A stretch of DNA of 64,000 nt. Origin: Branchiostoma floridae. Its lineage: Eukaryota; Chordata; Leptocardii; Amphioxiformes; Branchiostomatidae. Numbering within the stretch: the first letter of the stretch is position 1; every line of letters starts with the position of its first letter. The stretch lies in the NCBI RefSeq assembly GCF_000003815.2, contig NC_049984.1:23633002-23697001 (forward strand), written 5' to 3'. A program made the position numbers and the translations under genes. Shown piece after piece: positions 1 to 12,118 of the stretch. Under the pieces are notes generated by a model. That model was not told where the DNA came from. It was given only the letters and a program-made list of their open reading frames with translations, and made no database searches.

Positions 1-517
1 ATAGTAGCATTGGATTATCCATCCAAAGACTGGACCTTGACAGTCGACTTTTGGAAAGTCCAATTTTTGTTTTCAATCACAGTTTTTTTCCAAAATGAAA
101 AATGGAGTTAGTTTTTATTTCTTTGTATGATAACGTTGTAACCCATCCGGTTGAACTTGAAGACTCCTCATAATATTCTCAACCCTGCTCGGGAAAACAT
201 CACCTCGCGCTCTGCAAATCAATTCCACAAGGAACAGGAATTCATCCAGAAAGAACATGGCGTTTCAAATTGGCCATGATACCTTTGTGCTTCGCTCGTT
301 GACCTGGTCGATTACCCGAATCTCTCTATGCAGCGCGTGATACACCAGTTGATTCGGTTTCATACCAGAAATGCATATGCAAAACACATTTCAACAGTTT
401 TTGTGTCTGTGTGTGATTGCTAAATTAGATATGTAAAAGCGAAAATTTAGCATTCATAGCTTTCCAATCTTGGTACAACTTGATGTTCAATAGATTGTCC
501 GTCTATAATAAAGAAAA
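1..517. other. No recognisable feature
   Basis: No convincing coding exon, RNA gene or repeat was recognised here. Short open frames have no recognisable protein motif. Confidence 0.5.
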
Positions 518-705
518 ATACTGTAAATGCATTTAATTTTGCGCTAGCGGGAAAATGTAGTTTTCGCAGTGGTTTTAAGTTCGCGGTAGCGCCATAGACT
601 GTAGTAATGGAAAAAATGTTCGCGGTGGTTTTAAGTTCGCGGAGGAGTGGCCACCACGGAAACCGCGAACATGTATCCACCGCGAACATGTCTGTATTTG
701 AGTAT
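518..705. repeat. MITE-like repeat with reiterated TTCGCGGT motifs
   Basis: The motif TTCGCGGT or its complement occurs at about 580, 620, 643, 662 and 681, in both orientations, so the middle folds back on itself. The open frames crossing it on both strands are by-products of this structure. It is probably a small non-autonomous DNA element. Outer ends and target duplications were not resolved. Confidence 0.45.
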
Positions 706-1322
706 TTACGAAATGCTGCATATTACAGCCGTCACAAAGCTGCTAATCAGGAATTTCACATTGAAACCGAAGGGCAGAATCTTACTCCTCACGAACAAAG
801 TATATATACATACATAATAGATTAGAATTCTTCAAGTAGCTTGATGATGTTCAAGTGTTGGTATGAACTGTTTTCTTGTTGTAACCTTTACTTAACCCAA
901 TCGGTATATCTACCATAAAGGTCTTTATCATAATTGTATAGTACGTGAAACTATTGCTTAATAAAGAACATTATTGCCATCTAAGTACATTGTTTCCTTA
1001 ATCATAGCTCTTGTCAAAAGTAGAGTTGGATACAAATGTTCTGGATTTCTGAATGAAGAACAGTCATTCTCCCTTACCGCCGGGTTAGCTTATCATAAGT
1101 ATAAGCAATCTGTCAGTTTATTTGAAGATGAGTATCAGTTATCCATTACACATACTTTTCATCGATCTCGATAACAAATAGATAATCAGACCGTTGTCCG
1201 ATAATACCGTTGTTGCATGAATATTCCGAACCGTATCGGATATGGGAACGACTTGATCCAAATTAAATGCGCCAGTATGTCCTGTGCTGTTCAGTGGAGG
1301 ATCTGTCAACGGCTACGGACTA
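706..1322. other. No recognisable feature
   Basis: No gene or repeat was identified. Two short open frames here (at 607-825, overlapping from the left, and 974-1174) show no domain. Confidence 0.5.
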
Positions 1323-2643
1323 GGGGTGGGTGCCGAAAAGTCAGGTACAGGTAAGGTTCAGGTCCGGAGGATCAGGTCCAGGTCCGGACCTAAACCTGGA
1401 CCTAATTGACCATGAGAACTTGAATTGGCGATACCCCAAACAATTGTATTTGTTGAGTGACTTCCACTGATGTTTTAAAAATTCTATCTAAATTTAATTG
1501 TAAACACCACTAACTTCGGCCCAGTTTGACCGCAACATCTTGGTAAAAATGACTATCAGTTCTCCTTTAGGCCATGTTGATTTGATTATATGGATGACAT
1601 CCTCCGGGAACTCCAAAACTGATGCGAGCGGTTTGGCCAAAAAAATAGTTGCCTTCAGTATGAAATCAAAGTGGCCAGGAAGGTTGAACATAGGACTAAA
1701 CACACATAGTATGGTATATCATGATCCTCTGGACCTGAATTTTCTGTACTGGTACCTCCCCCAACCAACAATAGATTTTTGCCTTGCCGCCGGCAAGGCT
1801 TTACGCCAGCTTTCTTCCATGGATGGACGGACCTGTTAACCCAGCCCTTCCAAAGCCCCTTCCAAAGGCCCTTCTTTCCTTGCCGAGTTTCATGGCTTAG
1901 TTAGACAATGGTACATTCCAGGCGAGTATTAAAACGCTCTTCTAGACGCATGTTACTGTATGTGGTCCAGCGTAATAAATCTACGCTTTAACTCACCATG
2001 TTTATATAAATATATATCACAAATTGCATCAGAAGGAACTTAGTTTGTAATAAAAAATAATGCATATTCATTGTGGGTCAAAAAGTTTTACAAAACCTGT
2101 TTAATGTGCCAATAATTCATCTGACATAAATTATGATAATGAGAGGGGAGGGGGGCGACATGTGGAACTCGGGATTTTTAAGCGTAGAATCTAGTCTAAC
2201 TTACCAAAATAACATAAAATACGCGGCAAGTCACAGCTTTTTTAAAAAGATTTCTTGTTTTCTTTCCGTCCTTTCACATCTTATTCTTTGACTTAAGATT
2301 CATTTTGGCATTCTATATATGGCATTAGATATCTGTTTTCTGATACTTTTTTTCAATCTACGGAATATTTGTGCTCATTTTACAGCTGCTTTGCACAATT
2401 TATTGTGTGGTCGAAAACTTTTTCTTTTTTTTTGGAAATGGCCGAAAATTGGTGCGAGCGCGGATGTCATCCATATAATCAAATCAACGTGGCCTTACTC
2501 TTGCTATTTTCTTGGACAGTAAGCTCCAAAATACATGAACGCCAGCTGATTTAATCTGTTTATTTTCCAATCGGTCCAAGATCCTGTCCACTGATTTTTT
2601 TTTCATCTCCGTTTTTTCTGGATTGACCCAACAAGAAAAAAAA
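1323..2643 (+). mobile_element. Old inverted-repeat DNA element interrupted by a Harbinger-like element
   Basis: The left end begins GGGGTGGGT followed by GGTCCAGGTCCGG-type motifs, as does the element at 42255-42668. The right part (about 2560-2640) matches that copy at about 42547-42632 (CCAATCGGTCCAAGATCC against CCAATAGGTCCAACATCC). The last few tens of bases of its right end are missing and SINE sequence follows. Its middle is split by the insertion at 1570-2494. No coding capacity is seen. Confidence 0.6.
1567..2497. mobile_element. Harbinger-like non-autonomous transposon with TTA target duplication
   Basis: A 925-bp element spans 1570-2494. Its terminal inverted repeats start GGCCATGTTGATTTG on the left and read GGCCACGTTGATTTG on the opposite strand at the right, matching at about 32 of 33 positions. 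Both ends are flanked by TTA (1567-1569 and 2495-2497). TIRs beginning GG plus a three-base TWA duplication are typical of PIF/Harbinger elements (family knowledge); the assignment is inferred because no transposase is present. A shorter relative lies at 50339-50725. Confidence 0.75.
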
Positions 2644-2645
2644 TT

Positions 2646-2885
2646 CACCAAGGTGTAAAATGGTTACCTGACTTTGGTTGGGGAGGTAAAAGGCAGTGAA
2701 AGGAGAGGGTTCGGCTTTGCCATCCAATACCGTACCCTAGACACAGTGGATAACAACCCACTGCCCCCACAGCCTCAAAAAGGCTATGTGGCTCCTTTTT
2801 TCATCTATCAGTCCTTTGTATACATGGCACTCTTAAAATAAGTAACAAACTTGAGTGCGGTGCCACCATATCCTTGACTGCCTTA
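2646..2885 (+). mobile_element. SINE family 2, 3' part
   Basis: The segment has the SINE body motif GTGTAAAATGGTTACCTGAC and the 3' tail with GGCACTC...TTGAGTGCGGTGCC. Copies at 52180-52510 and 53268-53527 have the same parts on the other strand. The tRNA-like head is absent, so this copy is truncated where it meets the older element to its left. Confidence 0.6.
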
Positions 2886-3965
2886 AAGAAAATGAAATAT
2901 TGATATATGAAAACTTCTAATAACGGAATAATATTCTTGTAACTCCGTACAGAATATCGATGCTCATAAATTTCTTTTCTTCTTTGTGTAAAAAAGTCAT
3001 TAAAAATACATGAAACCTCGTTCCATCGATCTTAGCATCATTAATGCTTTGGATGTCTACATTAGCCTATTTTTGCCTGCCGCATTCATTTATCTTACTC
3101 AATAACTATTCCCACGCTCGTTAAAATGCAGTCACCCTGTAAATATCAGATAATGGACAAAGTACACACAGGCTGTGGTATAATCCGCTTGATGCCTCAA
3201 GAGCAGAAGCCGCAGCACTATATCATTATTAAACAACAATCTTAAATGTCTTAAGATGCATTTTTCTCAACATGTAACCATGAAACCCGATGGAAATGGA
3301 TTGGAAAACGTTCGCATGAATGTTTTTTGTAAGAAAATACAAAGCTGTGATGAAATCCTACCAAAAACTAAGCTGATTATACTTCTCATCAAGATATGGT
3401 CGGTCATCTTGGATTTTGACCTAAATATTGCACCAATGTTTATCATACAAATTAAAAGTTGTAAAGTTGTAAAAATATTTTAAAATCAGACATGGACCAC
3501 TTGAGTCTGCCGACAATTCGAGAAAATAAGTTTACTGATAATATTACACCAGATGATGTATTTTCAAAGATAACATATTTAGATGGATGAAAATTGTTTA
3601 AAGATTTAAGCTTCCCATGAATGAATGAAGGTTCAAGGTAAAATCCAACATTCACCCTTTGTCTCTATCTACGTACATAAACACGTGCGCGTGTGTGTAT
3701 GTGCGTATGTTTAATCCTTTATCGAACATTCATTTTCTGATATAAAACACATCGTGAAAACCTTATGTCCATTTCAAAGAGAATTTCCAAATATATTTTC
3801 GCGTACATGTATCCGTCAAATGTCCTGTAAATGAGGCACATCAGGCGATGACTTATTGGTTTGGCCACCCCCCCCCCCTGTGGGCATGTATTCAATTACT
3901 TTGGAGTGTGACGGTAGGGTCGTCCCATTATACTGTAAATCACAAGGCATAGGATAACATTATAA
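2886..3965. other. No recognisable feature
   Basis: AT-rich sequence with a run of ten C at about 3870. The short open frames at 3256-3483 (+) and 3452-3655 (-) have no recognisable motif. Confidence 0.5.
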
Positions 3966-4266
3966 GCGTGTGTGTGTGTGTGTGTCTGTGTGTGCGTGTG
4001 TTTGTGTGAGTGTGTATGTGTTCGTATGTGTGTGTGACTGTGTTTGTGTTTGTCTATGTGTGTGTGACTGTGTTTGTGTGTGTCTATGTGTGTGTGTATT
4101 TGTGTCTTAGTGTCTTTGTGTGTATGTGTGTATGTGTGTATGTGTGTTTGGTGTGTGTGTGTATGTATGTGTGTGTGTCACTGTGTATCTCTCTCTCTGT
4201 GTGTGTGTGTGTATGTGTGTTTGGTGTGTGTGTGTGTATGTATGCATGTGTGTGTGTCACTGTGTA

Positions 4267-4306
<40 letters not shown>

Positions 4307-4334
4307 TTTGTGTGTGTGTGTGCGTGTGTGTGTA
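3966..4334. repeat. Long impure (GT)n microsatellite with a longer-period repeat
   Basis: About 370 bp are nearly all GT, broken by TATG, CTGT and TCACTGTGTATCT interruptions. The blocks TGTGTTTGGTGTGTG and GTGTCACTGTGTATCT each occur twice about 80 bp apart, so a longer unit duplicated on top of the dinucleotide. Cys/Val-rich open frames over it are artefacts. Confidence 0.9.
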
Positions 4335-4335
4335 A

Positions 4336-4552
4336 TGTCCTTGCGGCTCAACTGGTAGCAGCCTCACAGTTCAGCTCTTATGGTTCGAATTACGGAGACT
4401 CCGCTGGGGCTGCAACCGACTTTCGGTAGGGACGTAAAACAATTAGTGGGGGTCCCGTGTTGGATGAGGTGTCTTGAGCAAGGACTAGCAACCGCATTTC
4501 TGTAAAAACGAATCCTGTTACAGAAATAGCAAGGAAACATACTTATTTATGT
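4336..4552 (+). mobile_element. SINE family 1
   Basis: The head TGTCCTTGCGGCTCAACTGG resembles a tRNA A box. It is followed by GGTTCGAATTA, a body with TTTCGGTAGGGACGTAAAA, and a tail with CTGTTACAGAAATAGCAAGG. The same order occurs at 6413, 28984 and 32392, and in reverse near 45317. The copy inserted at the edge of the GT tract. Confidence 0.75.
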
Positions 4553-4679
4553 GCCACTAAGCATTATACATTGTTAATGACGAAGGGCAACAAGAAAGAT
4601 ATCCATACCCCCATCCACACTGACCCCCACCCCCACCTAACCCACCCTCACCGCCAATCTACCCACACAACACAACGTG

Positions 4680-4878
4680 GGATCGCGTGGCACAGCGGTA
4701 GCGAGTTTGGCTCGAGTTCGAGTTCGAATCCTGTCGTGTCTTGTGCCCCTGGGAAAGGCACGAATTTTACACTGACTTTCTTACCTTACACGTTAAATGC
4801 CGGTAAAATGGAGGTCCCGTGTTTGGGGAGAGCCATACCCCACGCACGCGAAAGAACCCACCGTGTGATGGTGCAGTG
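4680..4878 (+). mobile_element. SINE family 2
   Basis: A tRNA-like head (CGTGGCACAGCGGTAGCGAG, then GTTCGAATCC as B box) is followed by the family body CTTGTGCCCCTGGGAAAGGC and by AATGGAGGTCCCGTGT with GGGGAGAGCC near the 3' end. Related copies are at 27360, 49640 and 60112. Confidence 0.75.
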
Positions 4879-5349
4879 AAGATCTGTATCAAACCAAACT
4901 AGAATGAAAGATGTCTACAAGATCAACCATCAAATCCTGGACCAAAAGAGCGGTCCGAAAGGTATTTCAACAACAAACTGTTCCATTTCACGACATGTCA
5001 ATCAATAATAGAACCCTAGGATGACCTCAGGCATTGCTGAAACACGGCTATTGAAAAACAATGAAGACTACTTGTATAGTTAAGCTCTTGCCATAGGGGG
5101 GCGGTAGTGATAGTCTTGGAACCTATTAAAGTATAAGTCTATAGAAAGCTAAAGCTTTTATCAGTACTTTGTATTCATCTAATAGCCCCCGGATCTACCA
5201 ATACGCATTAACTACAAAGGACAGAAAAGCAATTTACCGCAGTTTGGTAATAAATTTCCGTCGATCGAAAACACAATTGGGCGCTTAGGGCTGCTATAGA
5301 AGATAAGATCCAGTCAGGGTAACACTAATACTCAGCGAACACATGGTAA
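4879..5349. other. No recognisable feature
   Basis: No gene, RNA or repeat recognised. Confidence 0.5.
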
Positions 5350-5680
5350 AAAATCTTCTACGGATGACCTCTTTAAATGTTTTACTCGCATACCTTCTTT
5401 AAAGGCGTCCTATGTAAGATGAAAAAAAAAACGCTTGAAGTCAATTTTATGACATTTTCTTTTTATAGCTTGTTGTATCTACCTTATTGTATTAGCAATA
5501 GAAAATGCAAATGACACGATAAGAAATCTTACACGGATGACCTCCATAAATGTTTCACTCGCATACCTCATTTAAAGGCGCCATATGTAAGATTAAGAAA
5601 AACGCTTGAAGTCGATTCTATCACATTTCTTTTTATAGCTTGTTGTATCTTCCTTATTGTTTTAGAAAAGCTACCATTGT
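5350..5680. repeat. Two-unit tandem duplication, period 173 bp
   Basis: CGGATGACCTC recurs at 5361 and 5534. Both units continue with ACTCGCATACCT, TTTAAAGGCG, AACGCTTGAAGTC and TTTTTATAGCTTGTTGTATC. The second unit is slightly diverged. No coding potential. Confidence 0.85.
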
Positions 5681-6412
5681 GTTTATATGCTGCTAGCTTG
5701 AATTTATTTTTTGATACCACAAAAAATGGGGGAACCACAGTGTGAATTGTATTTACAGCGTTTAGAAATGTTATGAATATGGCATTATATACTAAACTTT
5801 GCATCTCAATATCAATAACCTAATAGGTTTTATAATTCATAATGTTACGGTATTATCAGCAAATAAGTTCTACTTTAGATACGTACGCGTACCAGTTGCT
5901 AAACAAAATGGCAGATTATTTGGCTCAATCGGTGATAATCCTTTTCCCTTGAAGTCCATTTTCCTCTGTCTCCTTCCGTGCGTTGGGGATTACAAGTCAT
6001 ACACTTTATCGATGGCATGGATTTGTACCGGCCTAAAGGCTATCTGTGACTCATACAAAAGAAATTACCTGTAGTATCTTGGGAGCGCTTGTTGAGTCAG
6101 CAGTCTTATTCTATAAGGGAGACGCAAACCTACTAAGATGACCAAATCCTTGACCCATCCGCCTTGTGGTCGAGAACTAGTTTACTTACTAAATGATAAC
6201 CCGGTTATAGGATAGTAATTCCGTCAGATGCATTCTATTTCGTGATCTAATCTAACGTTGTTGAAAGGATATATTACCAGATCCATATCGTGATGAAAGT
6301 TTGTTTATAAGCTATTCCATCATGTCAGATGTGACAATAGACGATAGATGGTGGTGGAGACTGCGTCCGACATTGTGTCTAGGTTTACGTTGATTAGAAG
6401 GATGTCCCTGTA
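5681..6412. other. No recognisable feature
   Basis: No gene or repeat recognised. The frames at 5568-5804 (-) and 5799-6074 (+) have no domain signature. Confidence 0.5.
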
Positions 6413-6645
6413 GCTCAACTGGTAGAAGCTTCAAAGTTGAGCTCGTGGTCCCAATTATTTGGTAACTGGGAGACTGCGGTTCAAATCCGGTGAAGGGCAT
6501 CTGAGTTGGGCCTGAAGCCTTCTTTCGGAAGGGACGTAAAATGGTACGCGTATTCGAGGAGTTGCCTGAAGCACGTTATAGAGAAGGCCTAGTAACCCCT
6601 CCCTGTAAGAATATACCCTGCTACAGAAACAGCAAATAAACTTAA
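6413..6645 (+). mobile_element. SINE family 1, near full length
   Basis: It runs from TGTCCCTGTAGCTCAACTGG through TTTCGGAAGGGACGTAAAAT to the tail CCCTGCTACAGAAACAGCAA. The GGTTCAAATCC B-box-like motif is at about 6479. It is the best complete copy of this family in the window. Confidence 0.8.
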
Positions 6646-6721
6646 CTTGAAAGTTAACCTTTGTTCAACTTGGTAGAAGTCATTCTTGAAATAGTTGAAT
6701 TGTAGAAAGTAGTTGAAATAG

Positions 6722-6960
6722 AGATGGTGGGCGCCATAGACTTCCTGCAATCCATGGTCCACTGCTCACTAAGTCACGTGTTCTATCTATATCTGCATAA
6801 CTTGACGTCACGACAGCAGTGGATTGTTCATACCTTGACAAAGACTGGTGCTGTGCAGTCGAATATTTGGATGTGTCCATGTTTTGTGTTGGAAATTACA
6901 GTTCAACTATTTCAAGAGCAAATAAACTTGTTGCCCTATGTTCCACTAGGCACTACCAGG
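6722..6960 (+). repeat. Dispersed repeat R2, copy 1
   Basis: GGGCGCCATAGACTTCCTGC, GTTCTATCTATATCTGCATA, TGACGTCAC and GACAAAGACTGG are shared in order with copies at 28285-28475 and 62062-62215. It ends near GCAAATAAACTTGTTGCC, which resembles a retroelement tail. The class is unknown. Confidence 0.65.
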
Positions 6961-7216
6961 TGAACAACAATTATAATCACAACACCGTTGATTGGAATTA
7001 GACATGTACGTGGTAGATATCTAGACAAGGATGCTTTTCATATACAAATTAATCCGTCATTGTATGGGTATGCAGATTAAAATGTATATTAGACAGAGTA
7101 GAAATTTAAATTTCTCGATAGAGCTTCCGATGTGGACGCCATGAATGTGTTTTAGGGTGGTTTCACGTTAATAGATTTTTTCAGGTTAGTACGTGGATCG
7201 AAAGAAACATAGAATG

Positions 7217-7218
<2 letters not shown>

Positions 7219-7306
<88 letters not shown>

Positions 7307-7308
7307 CC
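7219..7308. repeat. (CT)n-(AT)n compound microsatellite
   Basis: About 65 bp of nearly pure CT run directly into about 22 bp of AT. The Ser/Leu/Tyr-Ile open frame across it is an artefact. Confidence 0.95.
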
Positions 7309-7509
7309 GACTTTGATATATAGGTATGTACATATACAGCTACGTACGAGCATACAATTTACAATTTTGCTGCTAATATAACAATTTTGCTGTTAATATA
7401 ACATTGTAACACCACGCACGTACCCATTCCAAGTGTTGGAAAGTACTTAGAATTCCCATTATCACTTCACGAACGACAATTTAATGATATGGGACATAGT
7501 TATTGTACG

Positions 7510-9190
7510 GATGCCGCATTCATAAAGCTGATTAAGGCACACTGCAGCCATCATACTTTGCCTACAGATAAATGCTGCTTTTCCACTTGAAAAAGTAAAG
7601 AATATTCGGGACCTAATCTTTAATGATAAATCACAAATATTAGCCAATGTAATGATATGGGCTTACTAAATGTATGTCTACAGGCACTTAATTCATACAG
7701 CGAATTGCAGTCATTTTTTTCCTGAAGCTTCATATAATTCCTTTCCACTTGAAAAAGAAAGGATATTCGGGACCATCTCTTCATGTAAAAAATCACAAAC
7801 CTTAGCCAATGTAATAGCATGTGCTTACTGAATGTATGTCCACAGTCTATTCTTAAAGCTAATTGCAAAGTCATACTTTACCTGAAGCTACATATGCTGC
7901 TTTTCCACTTGAAAAAGAAAAGAATATTCGGGACCATTTTCTTCATTTGAAAAATCAAAACCGTTAGCAAATGCAATGAGATTGGCTTACCAAATGCATG
8001 TCTACAGAAATATATTCATAACGCTAATTGCACAGTCATACTTTACCTGAAGCTACATATGCTGTTTTTCTACTTGAAAAAGAAAAGATATTTGAGTCCA
8101 TATCTTCATTTGATAAATCACAAACGTTAACCAATGTGATGACATGGGCTTACGGAATGTATGTCTAGAGACGCTTTTTGCTAATTGCACAGTCATACTT
8201 TACCTGAAGCTACATATGCTGATTGTCCACTAGAGAAGGAATAGCATATTCGGGACCATATCTCTATCAATAAATCACAAACATTAGGCATTGAAATAAC
8301 ATACTATTAGGCTAACTGAATGCATGTCTAGAGAAGCTTTATTCTAAAAGCTAATTGCACAGTCATACTTTACCTGAGGCTACATTATGCTGCTTTTCCA
8401 ATTAAGAGAAAAAGAATATTCGGGACAATTTCTTTGTCAATAAATCACAAAAATACCCAATTAATTGACATACGCTTACTGAATGTATGTCTAGAGACGC
8501 TTTATTCTTAATTGCACAGTCATTTTCCCCGAAGCTTCATATAATTCCTTTCAATTGAAAATGAGAAGGATATTCGGGACCATCTCTTCATGTAATAAAT
8601 CACACATTTTAGCCAATGTATTGACATACGCTTACTGAATGTATGTCTAGAGACGCTTTATTCATAAAGCTAATTGCACAGTCATTTTTTCTTAAAGCTT
8701 CATATAATTCCTTTCCACTTGAAAAAGAAAAGGATATTCGGGACCATCACTTTATGTGATAAATCAGAAACGTTAGCCTGTTAATGACATGCGCCTTCTG
8801 AATGTAGGTCTAGAGAAACTTTATTCTTAAGGCTAATTGCACAGCCTAAGGCTGCATATGCTGTTTTTTGCTTTAAAAAGATTTGGGACCACCTCTTCAT
8901 GTAAGTAAATCATAAACGTTTGCCAATTTGATGACATGGGCTTACTATATTCATAAGGCTAATTGCACAGACATATGCATACTTTACCTGAGACTACAGA
9001 TGCTGACATCTGGGAGTGTCTTCTTATGTATAACAAACGTTAGCCAATTTAATAACATGGGCTTAGTGAATGTATGTCTACAGACCCATTATTTGTAAGG
9101 CTAAATTGCACAGTCATACTTAGCTTAAAAGCTACAGACGCTGCTTGTACGCTTGACGAAAATGGATTTGGGACCGAGTTATTGTACTTG
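7510..9190. repeat. Degenerate tandem array, about 11 units of about 160 bp
   Basis: The marker ATTCGGGAC (or a variant) occurs at 7604, 7765, 7926, 8090, 8248, 8418, 8572, 8736, 8881, 9008 and 9166. Each unit also has CACAGTCATACTTTACCTGA, a GAAGCTACATATGCTG segment, CTTGAAAAAGAAAAG, AAATCACAAACGTTAGCCAA and ATGGGCTTACTGAATGTATG. Spacing is mostly 154-170 bp and shortens to 127-145 toward the right. Two short minus-strand frames are by-products. Confidence 0.9.
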
Positions 9191-9960
9191 TACTTGTACA
9201 CGCCATTGTTGGTTTTAAATTCTTAATTTTCATTTATGAAGTGAATACTAGTATTAACAGCCGCTATGGACATTTTCCACTATGCTCTGCACCTTTTCAT
9301 ACCCATAAGTGAAAAACAAACATTAAAAATGAAGAGAAACGTCCCCTCAAAAGTTTCGATACCTCCGTATATTTCAAGCAGTTCAACCAATGAAAGCTAG
9401 GCAATTAGCAAACAGACGAATTAGAGAATGGTTGCATGGCTGTCAAATAATTTTGCATTAATATGTTTTTATTTTGCATTTCTACGCTACTCAAAATTGC
9501 TACATCCTTTCTGTGACTTTGACTTTCTTTTCTGTGCATAACACTATTTATAATATTTATTATTTGATTTAATATTAAGAATATTATATTAGTATAGTTT
9601 GGTAGAAAAACTGAATGGGATATGATTCTAATACTTTGTTTCTTTGTTTGCCTCATTGACCTCGTTTTCGGGATAGCGGGGGTATTATCCCTTTATTTTA
9701 CCAGTAAGGTACAAGAGGATGTCTGCCGCGAGAGAAAGCTGTATTCCTCGGTACACGTGATGATATTCCCCAGGGAGTTGTAGCCTGTCGATAACCTTTC
9801 ACTTCTCCCGGCACCAAAACGTGATTACCAGGCCGCAATTAGTTTTACTCAGCTTTCCCATCGGTCATTTTTGGTGTAAACATCCTAACCCTGACCCCAA
9901 TAACCCGCCAGGTGTCGGGCTTGTAGGACACGAAAGGTTATTAAGGATTCAGTGATGATT
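9191..9960. other. No recognisable feature
   Basis: AT-rich intergenic DNA. The 83-residue minus frame at 9405-9656 is not a recognised protein. Confidence 0.5.
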
Positions 9961-10460
9961 ATTTATTTATATCTCGATGAAGGTTTGACATCCAGATGGT
10001 AAGATATGCAAAGAACAGTTATTCAGGCAACTAGATGAAATTTTGGAAACGGTCAGACGTTTCAGACAGCATCCACTATCTTTCGTCAGTGACTGGACGA
10101 ACACCTGGATTTAGCTAGAAGCTTTATTTTCCAGGTGATAAGATACCTAAGGTAACAACAGTTACTCAAGCAACTGGATGAAATTTGGAAACGGTCAGAC
10201 GTTTCAGACAGCATCCACTATATTTGGTCAGTGACTGGACGAACGAATAGATTTGGCTAGAAGCTTTATTTCTACGTCGAAGAAGGTTAGACATCCAGGT
10301 GATAAGATACACAAGTTAACAGTTACTCCTGACAAGAAACTAGATGAAATTTGGAAACCGTCAGACGTTTTAGACAACATTCGCTATCTTTCGTCAGTGG
10401 GTGGACGAACACCTGCATTTAGCTACCAGCTTTTAAATCAGAACTCCGAGTCAATATGTT
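9961..10460. repeat. Three-unit tandem array (142 and 166 bp spacing), family R3
   Basis: TCAGACGTTT occurs at 10053, 10195 and 10361, each preceded by GATGAAATTTGGAAA and followed by GCATCCACTATCTTTCGTCA or a variant. The same sequence forms both arms of the inverted element at 52952-53158. Confidence 0.85.
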
Positions 10461-10539
10461 AATAAGGAGAGGGCAATGCTATATAAGATGGTTCAACAAC
10501 CTAGAGTTCACCTCGTTCAAACGACATAGCCGCTTTATC

Positions 10540-10660
10540 TATAAGGCCAAACTGCCCAGTGATACTTAGGCCAAAGTTATCAATGCTTCTTTTCCGATTG
10601 AAGAAAAATGAATTTGGGACCGTCTCTTTAAGTCATATCTACAAACCTTAGCCAAGTTGA
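10540..10660. repeat. Detached unit of the 7.5-9.2 kb array
   Basis: TTTATCTATAAGGCCAAACT, ATGCTTCTTTTCCGATTGAA, AATTTGGGACCGTCTCTT and AACCTTAGCCAAGTTGATG match the array unit in order, about 1.35 kb beyond the array end. Confidence 0.7.
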
Positions 10661-12118
10661 TGTATTAGTTGCAAAATACCTCTTGTCATTTTTGCACGAA
10701 TGACGTTCTCCTTGCATACATGAAATATTAATAACATGTAAGGTGTCTACTATATTTTCATTTATCCAGTTTACTTTGCTCTGTTTTTATGTATCGCTGG
10801 ATACATAACAACGCTTATGTCGATACTGCAATCTAGATAGATTGTAAGATGAACTCCATTGTACTGTATTCTACCAAATATCCTTAACAATCTCAGAATC
10901 GTTTGAGAAACTGTTAACTTGGGTATCATTTTTTAGATTATCATCCAGACAATGATCGAGTTGTTTCATCCAATATGCCGTGATGCAGGTAAGGCATTGT
11001 TTATTCCATTTTATGGATGATTTGTTGACCCCCCCCCCCAAACCAACCGGACAAAACAGCTGCAAACTGAGCAAATATGTGCCGTAATTTGGAGGAGAAA
11101 TCTTGAAACATTGATACCAATGTCGTAGAAAGACATGATCAAATCCAAAATCAAATAAGAAGAGTTGAGAAAAAATAAATGAAGAGCCTATTGCTCAATT
11201 TACCATAATTTGTGTGTTTTCAAAGCACTAAGACTTCAAAGTGAAGGTAACTGTTTTTGCACAGCGTTTCTTTTGCGCACGCTCAAAGGACTGCGTATCC
11301 ACAGAAACTAGTTGCGATTCATCTGGGTCTAAATTTTATGTTAATGTTTTAAAAGATTTTCATCTGTCCGAATACATTGTATCTATTTCAAATACTATGT
11401 GTCCTCCTGGAAAAAAGGCAAAGGGCTGTCATAGGGTCTTAATGTGTACTATGCATGTATTCAGAGTCCTCCCCAGAGGATGGAATAACGGAGGCCCTCC
11501 ACTATACTCCTAGCCCAGCTACACTATACTACTTTTGAAATTTAGTGTTAAAGTTCTTGACCTATTTTCTTAGTTATTAATTAATTATGCTAAAATTAAT
11601 GAAAATTCACAAATTTTTGTGCCAAGTGGCATCACTTTGGCATTGTCTGCAAAAACTTGTGAATGGGCGATGATCAAAACAATAGTCGTTTTGCCACTTT
11701 ACAACAAAGGAATCACTAGTATAATAATGATATATTCTACTTGGAGTATTTGAACCCATTTTCATGAAAGCGCAGCGCGTTGGTTCGGGTCATTTTTGTC
11801 AGTCCCACCACTAATCTAAAACAATTCTGGGAGAACCCAGTATTCATCTTGTGCAGAATAAAGATGATTAAAAAAAAAAATTGGTTGCCAGAGGATGTCA
11901 TCCTTATGATTGAATCACCATTGCCTAATTATCAACATAGCCTAATTGACAATTCCCAGTAGTGACTGCTTCTATCATGTATATCAAAGACATCCGACAA
12001 GAATTACTTTCAGTTAACGTCTTCTTTATAATTGTTTCCGTTGCAGCATAACATCCATTATTCCCAAGGGAGCTAATTATCTCTGAGATTAGTCAATCGC
12101 AAGGCTGCACTATCTGAT
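10661..12118. other. Mostly unassigned; possible Harbinger-like end at 11890-11930
   Basis: No gene recognised. GAGGATGTCATCCTTATGAT followed by TTGCCTAA resembles a decayed right end of the element at 1570-2494. No partner end was found. A run of C lies at about 11030. Confidence 0.4.

Noticed and set aside
4010-4429. 139-residue Cys/Val-rich open frame and two overlapping companions
   Set aside because: Pure translation of the GT microsatellite; no stop codons occur by composition.
7193-7381. Ser-Leu repeat open frame
   Set aside because: Translation of the CT/AT microsatellite.
7510-9190. Tandem array considered as a CRISPR-like or regulatory array
   Set aside because: Units are contiguous, diverged 160-bp repeats without short conserved repeats alternating with unique spacers.
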